Of a DNA stretch of 64,000 bases, positions 17,307 through 28,503 are shown in pieces (within the stretch, counting starts at the first letter, position 1; each line of letters begins with the position of its first letter). The stretch lies in assembly GCF_020526085.1 (NCBI RefSeq), contig NZ_CP084874.1, forward strand, positions 2,666,001 to 2,730,000, written 5' to 3'. Origin of the DNA: Klebsiella africana (lineage in GTDB: Bacteria; Pseudomonadota; Gammaproteobacteria; Enterobacterales; Enterobacteriaceae). The notes beneath the pieces were generated by a model, which saw only the letters and a list, made by a program, of their open reading frames with translations, was not told the DNA's origin and searched no databases. Both the position numbers and the translations under genes were made by a program.

Positions 17307-18410
17307 TTACCAGATGTCGGCGGCGATGGCGGTCACCAGACGGACTTTTTGCCACTGCTGGTCTTCGCTGAGGGCATTGCCCTCTTCGGTGGAGGCGAAA
17401 CCGCACTGCGGGCTCAGGCAGATCTGCTCGAGCGGCACGTACTGCGCGGCCTCGACGAGACGCGCTTTCACCCCCTGCGGGTTCTCCAGCTCACCGTTTT
17501 TGGTGGTGATCAGCCCAAGGACCACCTGCTGATGGCCGGGACGAATAAAGCGCAGCGGCGCGAAATCCCCGGAGCGGTCGTTGTCGTACTCCAGGAAGAA
17601 GGCATCGACATTGACGCCGCCAAACAGCACCTCGGCAACCGGCTCGTAACCACCTTCCGAGATCCAGGTTGAACGGAAGTTACCCCGGCAGACGTGCAGG
17701 CCCACCGTCAGATCGGCCGGCTTACCCTCCAGCGCCTGGTTCAGCACCCGGGCATAAATACGCGCCAGCGCATCCGGATCCTCGCCGCGCTCACGTACCT
17801 GCTGGCGCTGGGCATCGGAGCACAGATAGGCCCACACGGTATCGTCCAGCTGCAGATAGCGGCAGCCAGCGTCATAAAACGCGCGGATGGCGTCGCGCCA
17901 GGTAGTGGCCAGATCGTCAAAGTAGTCGCTAAGATCCGGGTAAACAGTGGCATCAATATCTTTCCGCCCGCCGCGGAAGTGCAGCACGCTCGGGCTGGGA
18001 ATGGTCATCTTCGGCTGCGCGTCGCCGCTGATGCTTTTCAGATAGCGGAAGTCCTCCAGCATCGGGTGGTCGCCAAACGCCAGCTTGCCGGTGACGCGAA
18101 CGCCGTGCGCTTTGGTCTGTACGCCGTTGAACTGGATCCCCTGCTCGGCATCGTAACGCTCAACGCCCTGCAGGCCATCGAAGAAATCGAAATGCCACCA
18201 TGCGCGACGAAACTCACCGTCGGTGACCACGTGCAGGCCGCAGTCGCATTGCTGCTGGACCAGATGACGAATGGCGTTATTCTCAATCTCACGTAACTGA
18301 CCGGCGTCGATAATCCCCTCAGCCAACTGCTGACGCGCCTGTTTAATGCTGTCCGGGCGCAAAAAACTGCCGACGATGTCTGCGCGGAACGGGGCCTGTT
18401 GACGTTGCAT
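17307..18410 (-). CDS. cobalamin-independent methionine synthase-family methyltransferase
   Basis: A 367-residue protein matching the C-terminal catalytic domain of MetE without the N-terminal half, like Bacillus YxjG/YxjH. It opens with ADIVGSFLRP. Likely zinc ligands are the His and Cys of GLHVCRGN and the Cys of LSPQCGFAST near the C-terminus. Such short proteins transfer a methyl group to homocysteine from a folate or other donor. It stands alone, ending just beyond the NtrC-like site of urtABCDE. The methyl donor is unknown. Confidence 0.88.
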   Translation of the reverse strand: MQRQQAPFRADIVGSFLRPDSIKQARQQLAEGIIDAGQLREIENNAIRHLVQQQCDCGLHVVTDGEFRRAWWHFDFFDGLQGVERYDAEQGIQFNGVQTKAHGVRVTGKLAFGDHPMLEDFRYLKSISGDAQPKMTIPSPSVLHFRGGRKDIDATVYPDLSDYFDDLATTWRDAIRAFYDAGCRYLQLDDTVWAYLCSDAQRQQVRERGEDPDALARIYARVLNQALEGKPADLTVGLHVCRGNFRSTWISEGGYEPVAEVLFGGVNVDAFFLEYDNDRSGDFAPLRFIRPGHQQVVLGLITTKNGELENPQGVKARLVEAAQYVPLEQICLSPQCGFASTEEGNALSEDQQWQKVRLVTAIAADIW

Positions 18411-18558
18411 GCTGTCTCCTTAGCGGTGGGCGTGTTAGTTGCCCACCGTGATAGTTCATTATTTGAATTTTTAGACTTCTGGATGGCTATATGTCCAGAT
18501 ACTGGCATGCAGACTGGCGGGTCGCAAACGAGAATATTTCATGGTACATGAAAAATTT

Positions 18559-18957
18559 TCATTCACCGGAAGCAAACGCATAGCCCTCATCTTCCCAGCC
18601 GGTGAGTCCGCCGAGCATCATTTTCACCGGCCGCCCCAGCTCGGCCAGCTTCAGCGCGGCAACGTCGGCGCCGTTGCAGTGCGGCCCGGCGCAGTAGACC
18701 ACAAAGAGGGTATCCGCCGGCCAGGCCGCCATTCGCTTGGCGGTGATCTGGCTGTGCGGGAGATGCTGCGCACCGGGCAGGTGACGTCTGGCGAAAGCTT
18801 CCTCGCTGCCGACCACGTGCAGCAGGACAAAGTCGACCTCGCCGACACGCTGGGCGCTGTGCACATCGGCGCAGTCGGTCTCCAGATGCAGCTTGTGGCG
18901 GAACCAGCGAATAGCCTCAGCGGAAGTGGCGGGGGTAAATTGGGTTACTACACTCAT
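18559..18957 (-). CDS. rhodanese-like domain protein
   Basis: A 132-residue single rhodanese domain. The active-site loop is probably YCAGPHCNGA, with Cys89 as the candidate sulfur carrier and a second Cys at 94. HLPGAQHLPH is the typical second conserved region. Rhodaneses move sulfane sulfur from donors such as thiosulfate. It is divergent from the FtrA-like regulator with a 67-bp gap, so it is a likely target of that regulator (inference). Confidence 0.87.
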   Translation of the reverse strand: MSVVTQFTPATSAEAIRWFRHKLHLETDCADVHSAQRVGEVDFVLLHVVGSEEAFARRHLPGAQHLPHSQITAKRMAAWPADTLFVVYCAGPHCNGADVAALKLAELGRPVKMMLGGLTGWEDEGYAFASGE

Positions 18958-19024
18958 GGCGTCTTCTCCTTGTCTGTGATAACACTACTTTACTGACGCC
19001 CATCACCCTTATCTGCCGGCTACC

Positions 19025-20122
19025 ATGACAGAAAACGTTAACATTCTGACAACCCCTTCTGTGACACCGTCACGTCATCAGGTGGTCGCCCTCGCCTACG
19101 ATGGCCTGTGCACCTTTGAGTTTGGCGTAGCGGTGGAGATCTTCGGCCTGTCGCGCCCGGAAATGGGCGACAACTGGTACCAGTTCGCTGTCGCCGCCGT
19201 CGATGAAGGCCCTCTGCGAGCCACCGGCGGCATCCGCCTGATGACCGATGGCGGCCCAGAACTTCTCGCCCAGGCAGATACGATTGTAGTCCCCGGCTGG
19301 CGCGGCATCGACGCCCCGGTCCCCGAGGCGCTGTGCGCCGCGCTGGCCGCCGCCCACGCCCGCGGATGCCGGATTATTTCCATCTGTTCCGGGGTGTTCG
19401 TTCTCGCCGCCGCCGGGCTGCTCAATGGCCGCCAGGCGACCACCCACTGGCGCTACACCGCTGCGCTGCAGTCGCGTTTTCCGCAGATCCAGGTGGTGGA
19501 AGATGTGCTTTACGTGGGCGATGCTTTGCTGATGACTTCCGCCGGCAGCGCGGCGGGAATTGACCTTTGTCTGTACCTGGTGCGCGAAGATTTCGGCAGC
19601 GAAGCGGCCAACGTCGTCGCCCGCCGCCTGGTGGTCTCTCCCCATCGCGACGGCGGTCAGGCGCAGCAGGTCCTGCGCCCGGTAGCCCGCAGCCGGGAGA
19701 GCCTGCGCCTCGGTCAGTTGTTTGACTATCTGCACCAGCATCTTGCCGCCAGCCATACCGTCGCTTCCCTCGCGCAGCGCGCCGGCATGGGGACGCGCAC
19801 CTTTTTGCGCCGCTTTGAGGAGGCCACCGGTAAAACGCCCGCCCGCTGGCTGCTGGAGGAACGACTGCTGCGCGCCCGCCAGCATCTGACAGAGAGCACG
19901 ATGGGCGTCGATCAGATCGCTGAGCGCTGCGGGTTTGCCAGCGCCGGCACCCTGCGCCACCATTTTCGCCAGCACTTCGCGCTCAGCCCGCTGCAGTACC
20001 GTAAACAGTTTACGCCTTCTCCGATTGCAAAATCGTCGCGGCCACGGACAATAGACGGCCACGGTAAACCGGTCGCCAGGAGGGTCGATGATGAAGAAAG
20101 AGTGTCGGGTAGTGATCTATAA
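19025..20122 (+). CDS. ftrA: FtrA-like transcriptional regulator (DJ-1/PfpI plus AraC domains)
   Basis: A 365-residue GlxA-type regulator. Residues about 20-195 form a DJ-1/PfpI domain with the nucleophile-elbow segment ISICSGVFVLAAAGLL, followed by a C-terminal AraC domain (VASLAQRAGMGTRTFLRRFE and VDQIAERCGFASAGTLRHHF). It matches proteins annotated FtrA. The inducer is unknown; the gene is divergent from the rhodanese, which it may control. Its last 35 bases overlap the next small gene. Confidence 0.88.
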   Translation: MTENVNILTTPSVTPSRHQVVALAYDGLCTFEFGVAVEIFGLSRPEMGDNWYQFAVAAVDEGPLRATGGIRLMTDGGPELLAQADTIVVPGWRGIDAPVPEALCAALAAAHARGCRIISICSGVFVLAAAGLLNGRQATTHWRYTAALQSRFPQIQVVEDVLYVGDALLMTSAGSAAGIDLCLYLVREDFGSEAANVVARRLVVSPHRDGGQAQQVLRPVARSRESLRLGQLFDYLHQHLAASHTVASLAQRAGMGTRTFLRRFEEATGKTPARWLLEERLLRARQHLTESTMGVDQIAERCGFASAGTLRHHFRQHFALSPLQYRKQFTPSPIAKSSRPRTIDGHGKPVARRVDDEERVSGSDL

Positions 20123-20306
20123 AGAGGGGCTGCTGGGCAGCCTGTTTTTTGGCGAAGCCAAGGCTGACCCTGACAAGATGAGCCAGTTTCTCAGCAGCTA
20201 TACCCGTGAGGAATGGGAAGTGAAAACCATGTCGGTGGAGCGCCGCCGTACCGCCCTGTTCTGGTCGCGGGAAGCGTATCTGTTCGTACTCGAACGCCCC
20301 CTCTGA
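20088..20306 (+). CDS. small conserved-looking protein of unknown function
   Basis: A 72-residue basic protein that I do not recognise. Tandem ATGs follow a strong AGGAGG site inside the end of ftrA, so translation coupled to ftrA is likely. It starts with KKECRVVIYKEG and contains a Glu-rich region (SSYTREEWEVKTMSVERRR) and no membrane segment or signal peptide. The alternating hydrophobic pattern suggests a compact beta/alpha fold. Confidence 0.7.
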   Translation: MMKKECRVVIYKEGLLGSLFFGEAKADPDKMSQFLSSYTREEWEVKTMSVERRRTALFWSREAYLFVLERPL

Positions 20307-20313
20307 CAGCCTG

Positions 20314-20341
20314 CGCCTGGTTTACACGTTTAAGCCAGGCG
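20314..20341. terminator. hairpin between convergent genes
   Basis: Arms CGCCTGG / CCAGGCG with a 14-base loop that could pair further, located between the small unknown gene and the GNAT gene. Confidence 0.55.
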
Positions 20342-20358
20342 TTCCTGAGCGTCAGCTT

Positions 20359-20799
20359 TCAGAGCTGGCGGATATAGCCCTGCTCCTGCATTTTCTGCAT
20401 GCTTTCCTCGCTGGCGCAGACCATCCCGGTAGTCAACATGGCAAAGCCAAAGCGCTGATAGAATGGGATTTTATCGGCCACCGCATAGATAAAAATTTTG
20501 CCAAAGGGTAGCAGCTGCTCCCGGATGGCCAGCATCAGCTGTTGCCCGTAACCCTGCCCCTGACGATCGGGGACGATCGCCACATCCGCCAGATAGCTGC
20601 TCCAGGTGCAGTCGCTGATGGCTCGCGCCACGGCAATCAACTGCCCGTTGTCATAGCCAAACCAGCAGAAGGTGCTCTGGCGGAACGCCTGCTCTAGTTG
20701 CTGAACATCGCGCTCATTCAACCCGGCCTCGGCGATAATGGTTCGCACCCGCTGCCAGTCCACCCGCGCGATCGCCTCTTTACCCGCTATCACCATCAT
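20359..20799 (-). CDS. GNAT-family N-acetyltransferase
   Basis: A 146-residue acetyltransferase. The acetyl-CoA loop is VPDRQGQGYGQQLML, preceded by the beta-strand YLADVAIV and followed by FYQRFGFAML, a classic GNAT layout. I chose the tandem ATG at 20799/20796, which follows AAGG; a frame extending to 20946 would add a stretch with unlikely composition. The substrate is unknown. It stands alone between ftrA and lacI. Confidence 0.85.
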   Translation of the reverse strand: MMVIAGKEAIARVDWQRVRTIIAEAGLNERDVQQLEQAFRQSTFCWFGYDNGQLIAVARAISDCTWSSYLADVAIVPDRQGQGYGQQLMLAIREQLLPFGKIFIYAVADKIPFYQRFGFAMLTTGMVCASEESMQKMQEQGYIRQL

Positions 20800-21051
20800 A
20801 ACCTTGCCTTCCGTCGTCTCCCGAAAGCAAGATCTAGCATGCCGCGGCAGGATATGCCAGACGGAAAGCCGGGCTGAAGCAGTCGGTACAGGGTGGAAGC
20901 GGCAAAAAAAACCGCCATATGACTGGCGGTAAATCAATGCTTGCATGGATAGATTGTGTTTTGCATTTTTCGCAGAGAGATAATCCTGACCTCTCTACGT
21001 TTAGTGACGACGTTAACATGGTCAACCTCAATAAAGCCTCAACGGCCAGCG

Positions 21052-22116
21052 CTAAAGCCTCTCCACCAGCGCTTTCAGATGCGCGAGGGTCTCCTGCCGG
21101 TCCTCCGCAGCGGCGACAGGCCAGGCGGACTGGCGCACAATGAGCCGGGTCGGCAACAGCTCGCGGATCCGCAGCTGCGGGGCCGCCATCAGGGCAATCA
21201 GCCGCTCCACCGCTCGCTTGCCCAGCAGATCGAAGTCCTGTGCCACGGTGGTGAGCGGCGGCTGGAAGTAGAGACTATCGGCGGTATCATCGTATCCAGT
21301 CACCGATACCGCCTGGCTGCCGCTGCGATGGAGCTGGGCCAGCGCGCTGAGCACGCCGAGCGCCATCTGATCGTTCGCCACCACTATGGCGCTGATCCGC
21401 GGCTGCAGGTGCAGCAGTTCAAAGGTTTTCTGCCAGCCGCTGGCGGCGCTCCAGTCGCCAAACACCGTGGTAGAGCGGGCAATATTCAGACTGTGCAGCG
21501 CCTCGCGCCAGCTGGCGAGACGCAGACGGGCGGAAACCGAACTTTCCGGGCCCGCCAGCAGGCCAAATTCGCGATGCCCCAGCTCCCACAGGTGGCGCAC
21601 GCAGGCCCCACAGCCGTCACGGTGGTCGAAACGCACGCAGCAAACATCGGCCTCCGGAGAGACATCAAGAAACAGGCAGGCCATATCCGGGTTCTCTTGC
21701 ACCAGCCGCTCGGCGGTGGCGCTCTCCAGTGGCAGACTGACGATCACCCCGCGAATATGCTGGGCGCGCAGCTCATCCAGCCGCGCCTGCAGCGCGGCAA
21801 AATCGGCCTGCGCCGGCATCGCTATCGCCACTTCCAACTGATGCAGGCTGGCATGGCTCTTTATCGCGGCGGCGATCTGCGAGGGGGCATGCAGCGTCAG
21901 CGAGGCGGTAATCAGCCCGATGGAGGGCGCCGCTTTGCCGGCGAGCAGCTGCGCCGAGCGGTTAGGCACATAGTGCAGCGTCTGCATCGCGCGGATCACC
22001 TGCTCGCGGGTGCGAGCTGACACCACCTCAGGACGGTTCAGCACTCTGGATACCGTCTGTTGGGACACGCCCGCCGCGCGGGCGACGTCCTCCAGGGTTG
22101 CGGTACGACGCGGCAT
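21052..22116 (-). CDS. lacI: lactose operon repressor LacI
   Basis: A 354-residue repressor. The N-terminal headpiece has the HTH TLEDVARAAGVSQQTVSRVL and hinge NRSAQLLAGK; the effector domain is a periplasmic-binding-protein fold (VVANDQMALGVLSALAQL). E. coli LacI has 360 residues with a C-terminal tetramerisation helix. Here the C-terminus (ETLAHLKALVERL) also ends in a heptad-like Leu pattern. It is divergent from lacZ, unlike E. coli where lacI points the same way, so the two genes share a 198-bp control region with two operator-like sites. Confidence 0.93.
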   Translation of the reverse strand: MPRRTATLEDVARAAGVSQQTVSRVLNRPEVVSARTREQVIRAMQTLHYVPNRSAQLLAGKAAPSIGLITASLTLHAPSQIAAAIKSHASLHQLEVAIAMPAQADFAALQARLDELRAQHIRGVIVSLPLESATAERLVQENPDMACLFLDVSPEADVCCVRFDHRDGCGACVRHLWELGHREFGLLAGPESSVSARLRLASWREALHSLNIARSTTVFGDWSAASGWQKTFELLHLQPRISAIVVANDQMALGVLSALAQLHRSGSQAVSVTGYDDTADSLYFQPPLTTVAQDFDLLGKRAVERLIALMAAPQLRIRELLPTRLIVRQSAWPVAAAEDRQETLAHLKALVERL

Positions 22117-22135
22117 ATTTTCTCCTCAGTAATAA

Positions 22136-22156
22136 CAATGTCGTGCGCTAACATTT
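22136..22156 (-). promoter_or_regulatory. lac operator-like site next to lacI
   Basis: On the minus strand this 21-bp quasi-palindrome resembles E. coli lac O2 (AAATGT.AGCG....ACA). It shares the block TAGCG.A.GACATT with the site near lacZ. It lies about 20 bp before the lacI start, so it could autoregulate lacI. Confidence 0.65.
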
Positions 22157-22197
22157 TATGTTTAATATGCGACAAAAAAACAGCGCTTTGCCCCCGC

Positions 22198-22219
22198 TTT
22201 CGTGATCGTCTGTTAATTT
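22198..22219 (+). promoter_or_regulatory. weak CRP-site candidate
   Basis: CGTGA at 22201-22205 gives a good left half, but the right half is poor. It is centred at 22208.5, about -61.5 from the predicted lacZ transcription start, the same offset as CRP at E. coli lac. The call relies mostly on position. Confidence 0.35.
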
Positions 22220-22233
22220 CAATTTCCCCGTGA

Positions 22234-22262
22234 TTGCTGGATAAACCAAATTACCCGATAAC
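22234..22262 (+). promoter_or_regulatory. lacZY promoter
   Basis: TTGCTG at 22234-22239 and GATAAC at 22257-22262 with a 17-bp spacer. Predicted start of transcription is near 22270, just before the operator-like site. Confidence 0.6.
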
Positions 22263-22271
22263 GTTAATCAT

Positions 22272-25422
<3,151 letters not shown>

Positions 25423-25426
25423 ATCC

Positions 25427-25446
25427 GTGGGGGCGACAGCCCCCAC
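25427..25446 (+). other. intercistronic hairpin between lacZ and lacY
   Basis: Perfect arms GTGGGGGC / GCCCCCAC with a GACA loop, four bases after the lacZ stop. There is no T-run, so it is not a normal terminator; it could set mRNA decay or the lacZ:lacY ratio. Confidence 0.7.
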
Positions 25447-25477
25447 CCTACAAACAGAATAACAAGGGATCATGGTG

Positions 25478-26743
25478 ATGAAATTCTCAGAACTGGCGCC
25501 TCGAGAACGGCATAATTTTGTCTATTTCCTGCTGTTCTTTTTCTTTTACTATTTCATTATGTCGGCCTACTTCCCGTTTTTTCCGGTGTGGCTGGCGGAC
25601 GTTAACCATTTAACTAAAACGGAAACCGGGATCGTTTTCTCGTCTATCTCGTTATTCGCCATTATTTTTCAGCCGGTGTTTGGCCTGATGTCGGATAAGC
25701 TCGGCCTGCGCAAACATCTGCTGTGGACCATTACGGTGCTGTTAATTCTGTTCGCTCCGTTCTTTATTTTCGTTTTCTCCCCACTGCTGCAGATGAATAT
25801 TATCGCTGGTTCGCTGGTAGGCGGGATCTACCTGGGGATTGTTTTCTCCAGCGGCTCCGGGGCGGTGGAAGCCTATATCGAACGCGTCAGCCGGGCCAAC
25901 CGCTTTGAATATGGCAAAGTGCGGGTTGCCGGCTGCGTCGGCTGGGCGCTATGCGCCTCGATAACCGGCGTACTGTTCGGCATCGATCCCAATATCACCT
26001 TCTGGATCGCCTCCGGCTTTGCGCTGGTACTCGGTCTGCTGCTCTGGCTGTCGCGGCCGGAAAGCAGCAACAGCGCCCAGGTTATCGAGGCGCTGGGCGC
26101 CAACCACCAGGCCTTTTCGCTGCGCACGGCGGCAGAGCTGCTGCGTATGCCGCGCTTCTGGGGCTTTATCGTCTATGTGGTGGGTGTCGCCAGCGTCTAC
26201 GATGTGTTTGACCAGCAGTTCGCGAACTTTTTCAAAAGCTTTTTCGCCAGCCCGCAGCGCGGTACCGAAGTGTTTGGCTTTGTTACCACCGGCGGCGAGC
26301 TGCTCAACGCGCTAATTATGTTCTGTGCCCCGGCCATCGTGAACCGCATCGGCGCCAAAAACGCCCTGCTGACCGCGGGGATGATCATGTCGGTGCGTAT
26401 TCTCGGGTCGTCCTTCGCCTCATCGGCAGTGGAGGTGGTGATCCTCAAGATGCTGCATATGTTTGAGATCCCCTTCCTGCTGGTGGGAACCTTTAAATAT
26501 ATCTCTTCCGCCTTTAACCCGCGCCTCTCGGCCACCTTGTTCCTGATCGGTTTTAATCTGTCAAAACAGCTGTCCGGGGTGGTGCTTTCCGCCTGGGTGG
26601 GCCGGATGTACGACACCGTCGGCTTCCATCAGGCCTATCTGATCCTCGGGTGTATCACCCTGAGCTTCACTCTGCTCTCGTTCGTCACCCTACGCGGTGG
26701 CAACCGTCTGCTGCCGACTGCAGAGACGCAGAGCCCCGCCTGA
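25478..26743 (+). CDS. lacY: lactose permease LacY
   Basis: A 421-residue MFS lactose/proton symporter closest to the Klebsiella LacY I remember (starting [13 protein letters not shown]). Sugar- and proton-coupling residues known from E. coli are present: Glu of GAVEAYIE, Arg of [11 protein letters not shown], Glu of [10 protein letters not shown], Arg of SVRILGSS, and His/Glu of [10 protein letters not shown]. Start 25478 has AGGG nine bases upstream; 25472 would be only three bases from it. No lacA follows: the next gene is convergent. Confidence 0.95.
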   Translation: MKFSELAPRERHNFVYFLLFFFFYYFIMSAYFPFFPVWLADVNHLTKTETGIVFSSISLFAIIFQPVFGLMSDKLGLRKHLLWTITVLLILFAPFFIFVFSPLLQMNIIAGSLVGGIYLGIVFSSGSGAVEAYIERVSRANRFEYGKVRVAGCVGWALCASITGVLFGIDPNITFWIASGFALVLGLLLWLSRPESSNSAQVIEALGANHQAFSLRTAAELLRMPRFWGFIVYVVGVASVYDVFDQQFANFFKSFFASPQRGTEVFGFVTTGGELLNALIMFCAPAIVNRIGAKNALLTAGMIMSVRILGSSFASSAVEVVILKMLHMFEIPFLLVGTFKYISSAFNPRLSATLFLIGFNLSKQLSGVVLSAWVGRMYDTVGFHQAYLILGCITLSFTLLSFVTLRGGNRLLPTAETQSPA

Positions 26744-26750
26744 CTCCAGC

Positions 26751-26773
26751 GCCCCCGTCAGGGATGACGGGGC
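26751..26773. terminator. bidirectional hairpin after lacY
   Basis: Arms CCCCGTC / GACGGGG, extendable by one pair, with a six-base loop, filling the 30-bp gap between lacY and the convergent ATPase gene. T-run lacking. Confidence 0.65.
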
Positions 26774-27862
26774 TCACTCGACAATCCGCGTCTCCCCGCC
26801 GCGATTCTCCAGCGCATAGCGCTGACAGGGCGCCCCGGCGGCAATCAGTTCCGCCAGCTCTGCCGAGTGGCTGGTCAGCCAGATCTGGCTGTAGCGCGAG
26901 GCCTCGATAATCAGCCGGGCCAGCGCGGGCAACATGTCGCGATGCAGGCTGTTCTCCGGTTCATTGATCGCCAGAAAGGCCGGCGGGCGTGGGCTGAGCA
27001 GCGCAACGGCGAGACACAAAAAGCGCAGCGTGCCATCGGACATCTCCGCCGCCAGCAGCGGGCGGCGGATCCCTTCGCGGCGCATTTTCAGAGCGAAACG
27101 CGAGTGCTCGTTTTCACAATAAAACTGGCAGCCGGGAAAGGCGTCGGCAAGGATCTCGTGCAAAATCTCCTCCGCGCCGATCTCGACAATGGTCTGAAAG
27201 GCGGCGGCGAGATTCTGGCCGTCGCTGTCGAGGACTGGCGAACGGTACCCCACGGCCGGCTGGCGCAGCGGCGAGTGGCGGCCGATGGCGAACTCATGAT
27301 AAAAACGCCAGCGGCGCAGAGTCTCCCGCACCCGCGACACTTCGGGAAAACGGTGCGGCTCGCCAAGCTGACCGAACACCGACTCGTTTTCATAGATGCT
27401 CTCGGTGAAAGTACTTTTCTCCCCGGTGACATCGACGAGGAACGCCGCCTGATTCTTGCGCTGCAGTACGCGGGAGGAAGGCCGGCGGGAGTAGCCGGCC
27501 AGCCAGATGTTCTCTTCTTTAACGATGGGATCGAGCATGAACTGCGTCGGATAGGGCAATTTTTCCGGGAAGCCTATCTGCAGCTCATAATCGAAGCTGT
27601 CGGTCCGGCAGGCGATCTGCAGCCGCCGGGGATGACGATCGAGGGGCGAACGCTCCCCGGACCACATCATATTCTCCAGACCGCCCTCTTCACTGATAAA
27701 CCCCGACAATCTGCCGTCAGCGGCAGCCGTCAGCAGGTGGATAGCGTTGTAGATATTGGATTTGCCGCAGCCGTTAGGGCCGAAAACGATGTTCAACGGC
27801 CCAAGCTCCAGCGCGATATCCTTCACTGAGCGAAAATTTTGAATACGAATGTACTGAATCAT
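26774..27862 (-). CDS. RecF/SMC-like AAA ATPase
   Basis: A 362-residue protein of the AAA_15/AAA_21 (RecF-like, overcoming-lysogenisation-defect-like) group. It opens with IRIQNFRSVKDIALELG and has Walker A GPNGCGKSN at about residue 30. AEMSDGTLRFLCLAVALL is the signature helix, Walker B is FLAINEPENSLH, and LTSHSAELAELI the His switch. It has no TOPRIM or nuclease domain and no partner gene, so its role is unknown; similar proteins occur in defence and DNA-repair settings. Start 27862 gives the typical N-terminus; a longer frame to 27919 is possible. Confidence 0.82.
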   Translation of the reverse strand: MIQYIRIQNFRSVKDIALELGPLNIVFGPNGCGKSNIYNAIHLLTAAADGRLSGFISEEGGLENMMWSGERSPLDRHPRRLQIACRTDSFDYELQIGFPEKLPYPTQFMLDPIVKEENIWLAGYSRRPSSRVLQRKNQAAFLVDVTGEKSTFTESIYENESVFGQLGEPHRFPEVSRVRETLRRWRFYHEFAIGRHSPLRQPAVGYRSPVLDSDGQNLAAAFQTIVEIGAEEILHEILADAFPGCQFYCENEHSRFALKMRREGIRRPLLAAEMSDGTLRFLCLAVALLSPRPPAFLAINEPENSLHRDMLPALARLIIEASRYSQIWLTSHSAELAELIAAGAPCQRYALENRGGETRIVE

Positions 27863-27948
27863 TATGCGTCCGGCCCCGGAAATAGAAGGCTGCCACAGTA
27901 GCACAGCGGCGCCCGGCATACCCTCTTACGCCCTCTTTCGGGCAGGGT

Positions 27949-28230
27949 TTAACAGAACATTTTTTTCATTCCACGAGTCAGAGCGACCCGCGTCAGCTTA
28001 TCGCTATCCTGATGGGCGTCGCTGAAAACGCCAAAAAAATAGCGTTCATCGTCAATGGTTTGGCTTACAATACGGTAGCTCAGCGGTTGCCCGGACAGCG
28101 CACCGTACTGCGCAGGCGTCACCGAGATCTCGGTCGCGTCACCAGCGACGCTGACCAACAGCCCGTCCGCTTTACCCCCCACCAGCATGACCTTAATTAT
28201 CGGGTGCACCAGTTCCTCCCGGGATGGCAT
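27949..28230 (-). CDS. hypothetical protein, possibly the 3' part of a frameshifted gene
   Basis: A 93-residue frame with a plausible soluble composition (IIKVMLVGGKADGLLVSVAG; RYFFGVFSDAHQDSDKL). I recognise no family. The ATG at 28230 has no ribosome site. About 90 bp upstream, an ATG at 28322 has AAGG five bases before it and opens a second frame (MNDKKVRNAALWLAP) that runs into this one before stopping. A single-base frameshift would join them into a protein of about 124 residues. It lies between the ATPase gene and the beta-lactamase. Confidence 0.45.
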   Translation of the reverse strand: MPSREELVHPIIKVMLVGGKADGLLVSVAGDATEISVTPAQYGALSGQPLSYRIVSQTIDDERYFFGVFSDAHQDSDKLTRVALTRGMKKMFC

Positions 28231-28416
28231 ATAGCGTTGGCGAACCGCAGGGACCGGCGGGCGTGGTCGTCAACACACGGCGCCAGCCAGAGTGCGGCAT
28301 TACGTACTTTCTTATCGTTCATTACGGCCTTGAGTCAAAAAATAGCGTGCTTAGGCAGGACTAGATATTGATTATTCGAAATAAAAGATGACAAATGATG
28401 AAGGAAAAAAGAGGAA

Positions 28417-28446
28417 TTGTGAATCAGCAAAACGCCGGGTTATTCT
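28417..28446 (+). promoter_or_regulatory. possible beta-lactamase promoter
   Basis: TTGTGA at 28417-28422 and TATTCT at 28441-28446 with an 18-bp spacer. Both hexamers are weak, in keeping with low chromosomal expression; no insertion-sequence promoter is present. Confidence 0.4.
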
Positions 28447-28503
28447 TATTTGTCGCTCCTTTACGCGCCTTTATCAGCCCTCACTCAAGGAAGTATTGCA
28501 ATT

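Noticed and set aside
19070..20062. A 330-codon frame antisense to the FtrA-like gene
   Set aside because: The opposite strand encodes clear DJ-1 and AraC domains; this frame has no recognisable domain.
20956..22020. A 354-codon frame antisense to lacI
   Set aside because: lacI is unmistakable on the other strand; the antisense product is low-complexity and Arg/Gln-rich.
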